A DNA stretch of 64,000 nt from Pseudorasbora parva (taxonomy: Eukaryota; Chordata; Actinopteri; Cypriniformes; Gobionidae): the NCBI RefSeq assembly GCF_024679245.1, contig NC_090178.1:14946861-15010860 (forward strand). Direction: 5' to 3'. Position 1 is the first letter of the stretch, and each line of letters opens with the position of its first letter. The translations under genes were made by a program, and so were the position numbers. Under the pieces are notes generated by a model. It was not told the origin of the DNA and did no database searches. It was given only the letters and a program-made list of their open reading frames with translations. Shown here one piece after another: positions 61,640 through 64,000 of this stretch.

Positions 61640-61982
61640 ATATTTAACTATACTTAACTACACCCAATATAGTCCGGCTATGAGTAACTTAACTCTAACC
61701 AAAATAACTTTACATTTGGTTACTTGTCACTTTTGCAGGGTTTTTTTTATTTTTATGTATTCTTGGGCTATGGTTAAATGTCAATGAAATCTTCACTGAC
61801 AGCACAAATTTTGCCTTGTTAGCCTACATGTCAGAGCTGTGTTTGGACAGCTAGAAGGCATCTTTTAAATGCAAAATTGCTTGCTGGGTTAACAGCATGT
61901 GACACGGTATATCTATTCTTAACAGAGCTAAGCTCAAGCTCAAATCCGTGCTTTAGAATTCACAAACCTGTGCTTCAAATAG

Positions 61983-62030
<48 letters not shown>

Positions 62031-62045
62031 CGTATACGGAGGGAA
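61640..62045. other. rspo2 intron next to the first furin-like exon
   Basis: 61,640-61,740 has repeat-like actatatttaactatactta text, then plain DNA and the TG array at 61,986-62,023. Confidence 0.55.
61986..62023. repeat. (TG)19 microsatellite 27 bp inside the intron from a splice donor
   Basis: Followed by tatatgtgcgtatacggagg and then the donor (GTAAGT on minus, 62,045-62,050). Confidence 0.97.
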
Positions 62046-62050
62046 CTTAC

Positions 62051-62239
62051 TGGAGCACATGTTGATCTCTGTCCCGCGCATGCCGTAGTAGCCTGACGGA
62101 CAGGCGTGGAGACACTCTCCGTACTGCCGCATCCTCTCCCTCCTTAGGAACAGGAAGAGCTTGGGCTGGCAGTTCATACACCCATTGTCCTTTGAACACA
62201 CCGAGCAGCCTTTACAAATGGGATAAGCTCCATAGCTAG
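62051..62239 (-). CDS. rspo2: rspo2 exon, first furin-like repeat (R-spondin 2)
   Basis: This exon encodes the first furin-like cysteine-rich repeat of R-spondin 2, a secreted ligand that boosts Wnt signalling by bridging LGR4/5/6 receptors and the E3 ligases ZNRF3/RNF43. The translation runs from ASYGAYPICKGC through SKDNGC, FLRRERMRQYGEC and CPSGYYG to INMCS, and closely follows human RSPO2 with every cysteine kept. The exon is 189 nt, opens after a TTGCAG acceptor (62,240-62,242) with two bases that complete an Ala codon, and closes with one base before a GTAAGT donor (62,045-62,050), so it is phase 1 at both ends. The Arg and Gln that I recall as human R65 and Q70, used for ZNRF3/RNF43 binding, are present (RR-ER-MRQ). 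One neighbouring Gly of human (REGMRQ) is Arg here. The preceding exon with the signal peptide is not visible in the window. Confidence 0.95.
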
Positions 62240-62576
62240 CTGCAATAAAGCAAGACACAAAACAGACACATTTACCAACAAATAACACCAAATAATGCTA
62301 AAGTGACATCTTGACTAGGGATTGCCAACAATCTCTAATACTGAGATTTCAGTAAACCACTGGTGATAAGTGACAAATGATCACAGTGTGCAGCTAATTA
62401 CAGTGTGTGTATATAAAAAATGAAGTTCTAACATGAATATTATTACCTTAAGACTAGCCACATTATATATGAATATGTTATAATCATTATGTATGACATT
62501 TTTTTTTTGTATACATAATCATCTTTATAAACACTTGCATGCAATTTTTTCTCCATTATAATATGCAATAGTTTAA

Positions 62577-63685
62577 AGGAGTGGTTGATTATGATTTCAC
62601 TTTAGTTAGTGCGTAATGTTGCTGTTTGAGCATAAACATCATCTACAAAGTTACAACACTCAAATTTAAAGAAAAGGGAGATATTTTCTTTGAAAGAAAT
62701 TGCTTTTTTTTAGGACTACAGCAAATGGCCAGAAGGGACTACAATGAGCTTCTCATGGGTTAGTGAAATCACTAACCCTAAAATATACATAAAACCCCGC
62801 CCCCGGGAACACGCAGGAAATGCCATGTTGAGAAGAGGAAGAGTTAGCAGTGTTGTTGCCACGCCATCGAAAAAATGTCATTTTCACCCCGATTGCAGGT
62901 CCGACCTACCTATTGATGCTGAGGACAGCTTCCTTAATCAGCGCGAGTTCAATGCAGGATTTGCAAAAAAAGCTTGTCCTCAAAGATGGATGAGCTCCCA
63001 CTTTGAAAGCAGAAGCTATTGTTTATGGCCCACGACCTGTAAGCACGTTTTATTTACCTTGTTCATGTGTTTTACATGAATAGTTTCTATCCGTGTTTTA
63101 ACGCTGTAGCAACTGATGCAAACAAAGGCAAACGCTGTTTGGCTCCGCTAGCCAGTTACCTAATTGCTAATTCAAATTTATCCGTCAAACACCTACAAAC
63201 GTCTTTTTAATCCCACTAGCGAACTTCAAATGTGGTTGCCGTTTAAGTGATCAGTGTAAATACAAGCACGTTAAACATGGTTCTGTGTTTGAAATGGCCG
63301 CTTTAGTAAAGCAATGGATTCGTTTTCGTAATGTGATCATAGTTCTGCCGAAAGATATTTGGCTACACTCATTCTATAAAAACAAATTTAACAGTGCTCT
63401 ACAGTCAGCAGCGATCACTAGAGATCCACAGTGTAATCAAAATTATCCCTTAGAGAACTGTAGAACTTTAGTTTCCAGACAACGACGTGCGCAAGGCGGT
63501 TATCGAATCACTGGGCCAGCTAACCAATCTGAGCCCAATGCTTATTTCTGAGGGAGGGGCTTCATAGAACCAGGAAACCATCAGACTGTATTTACGAGAA
63601 TTATTTTTTTTAAAGAAGCATGAGCCCATGTTACAGTGCACCCCATAAGCACAATCAAGCGTTTGAAAAAAGATGAACCACCCCT
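62577..63685. mobile_element. TTAA-flanked 1.1-kb non-autonomous element (piggyBac-like)
   Basis: TTAA (62,573-62,576), then aggagtggttgatta. At the other end the inverse aggggtggttcatct precedes TTAA (63,686-63,689). The body has typical cyprinid repeat wording (tgatttcactttagttagtg, gcataaacatcatctacaaa, ataaaaccccgcccccggga). The 62,744-63,079 plus frame (including CHFHPDCRSDLPIDAEDSF) belongs to the repeat and shows no known domain. Confidence 0.75.
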
Positions 63686-63904
63686 TTAACAATGACAATT
63701 GTATGCAAATGTATACTGAACAGTAAATAAATGCAAATGCCATACATTCAGAAGCTTTCCCGAGTGTTTTAATGTGAGACGCTAAAATACAGGGCATTTT
63801 GCATCACGTATGGATTGAATATGGAATGCGAGATTGTTCGCTTAATTACAGGACTATCCGCAAGCATAATCTTGACCTACATGAATACAGAATGTACTGT
63901 AAGT

Positions 63905-64000
63905 AGCAAGACAAAAAGAACTTACTGTACGCTTACACTTACTAAGGTTAAGTGCCTTGCTCAAGGGAGCATGGCGATAGTTCCTGACTCCTTTCTTGCA
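63905..64000. repeat. teleost repeat fragment (aagtgccttgctcaaggg)
   Basis: Reads cttactaaggttaagtgcct followed by tgctcaagggagcatggcga, the companion half of the abundant teleost repeat whose other core is at 1,855-1,884. It runs off the window. Confidence 0.6.

Noticed and set aside
62744..63079. 111-codon plus frame with Cys and His residues resembling a zinc-binding fold
   Set aside because: Lies inside a TTAA-flanked repeat that is very common in cyprinids, and the Cys/His spacing does not match a finger I can name.
63285..63551. Plus-strand frame considered as an upstream exon
   Set aside because: Part of the same repeat, and on the opposite strand to rspo2.

Overview
The window is vertebrate nuclear DNA from a teleost, most likely a cyprinid (carp/zebrafish group). 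It is AT-rich, gene-poor and packed with microsatellites and short non-autonomous transposons of types I recognise from cyprinid genomes. It carries one run of 200 N (24,653-24,852), so it comes from a draft or scaffolded assembly. There is no sign of prokaryotic organisation: no operons, no CRISPR, no phage.

One host gene is recognisable: rspo2 (R-spondin 2), on the minus strand. Four of its coding exons are present and join cleanly in phase 1. They are the first furin-like repeat (62,051-62,239), the second furin-like repeat (45,667-45,810), the thrombospondin type-1 domain (44,919-45,107) and the basic C-terminal tail with the stop codon (16,091-16,212). The introns are 16.2 kb, 0.56 kb and 28.7 kb. 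The exon carrying the start codon and signal peptide was not found and probably lies beyond position 64,000. So 16-64 kb is almost entirely rspo2 intron, and 1-16 kb is 3' UTR and downstream intergenic DNA. The product is a secreted Wnt/beta-catenin agonist that binds LGR4/5/6 and ZNRF3/RNF43.

The rest is mobile-element and simple-repeat DNA. Region 1.8-5.2 kb: SINE/LINE-type repeats, a RecQ-helicase-like repeat fragment and an L2/CR1-like reverse transcriptase remnant. Region 9.4-12.7 kb: a DIRS-type tyrosine-recombinase retrotransposon with inverted terminal repeats and an internal complementary region, decayed and internally deleted. Regions 21.3-22.1 and 54.0-55.3 kb: two copies of one Tc1-like element, each interrupted by a different insertion. 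Regions 21.8 and 26.5 kb: two copies of a long palindromic element. Region 22.9 kb: a TTAA-flanked miniature element. Region 30.6-31.5 kb: a cluster of GGAA, GAAA and GATA/GACA arrays. Region 48.2-49.8 kb: a 1.6-kb hAT-like element with a perfect 8-bp target duplication. Regions 59.4-60.2 and 62.6-63.7 kb: further inverted-repeat elements.

I found no convincing new gene system. The most informative observations are the reciprocal empty/filled Tc1 copies, the DIRS deletion that leaves an open RNase H-recombinase fusion, a splice donor of rspo2 that is itself part of a GT repeat, and a G-rich module shared by unrelated repeats. Repeat-family names come from memory of fish repeats, not from a database search.
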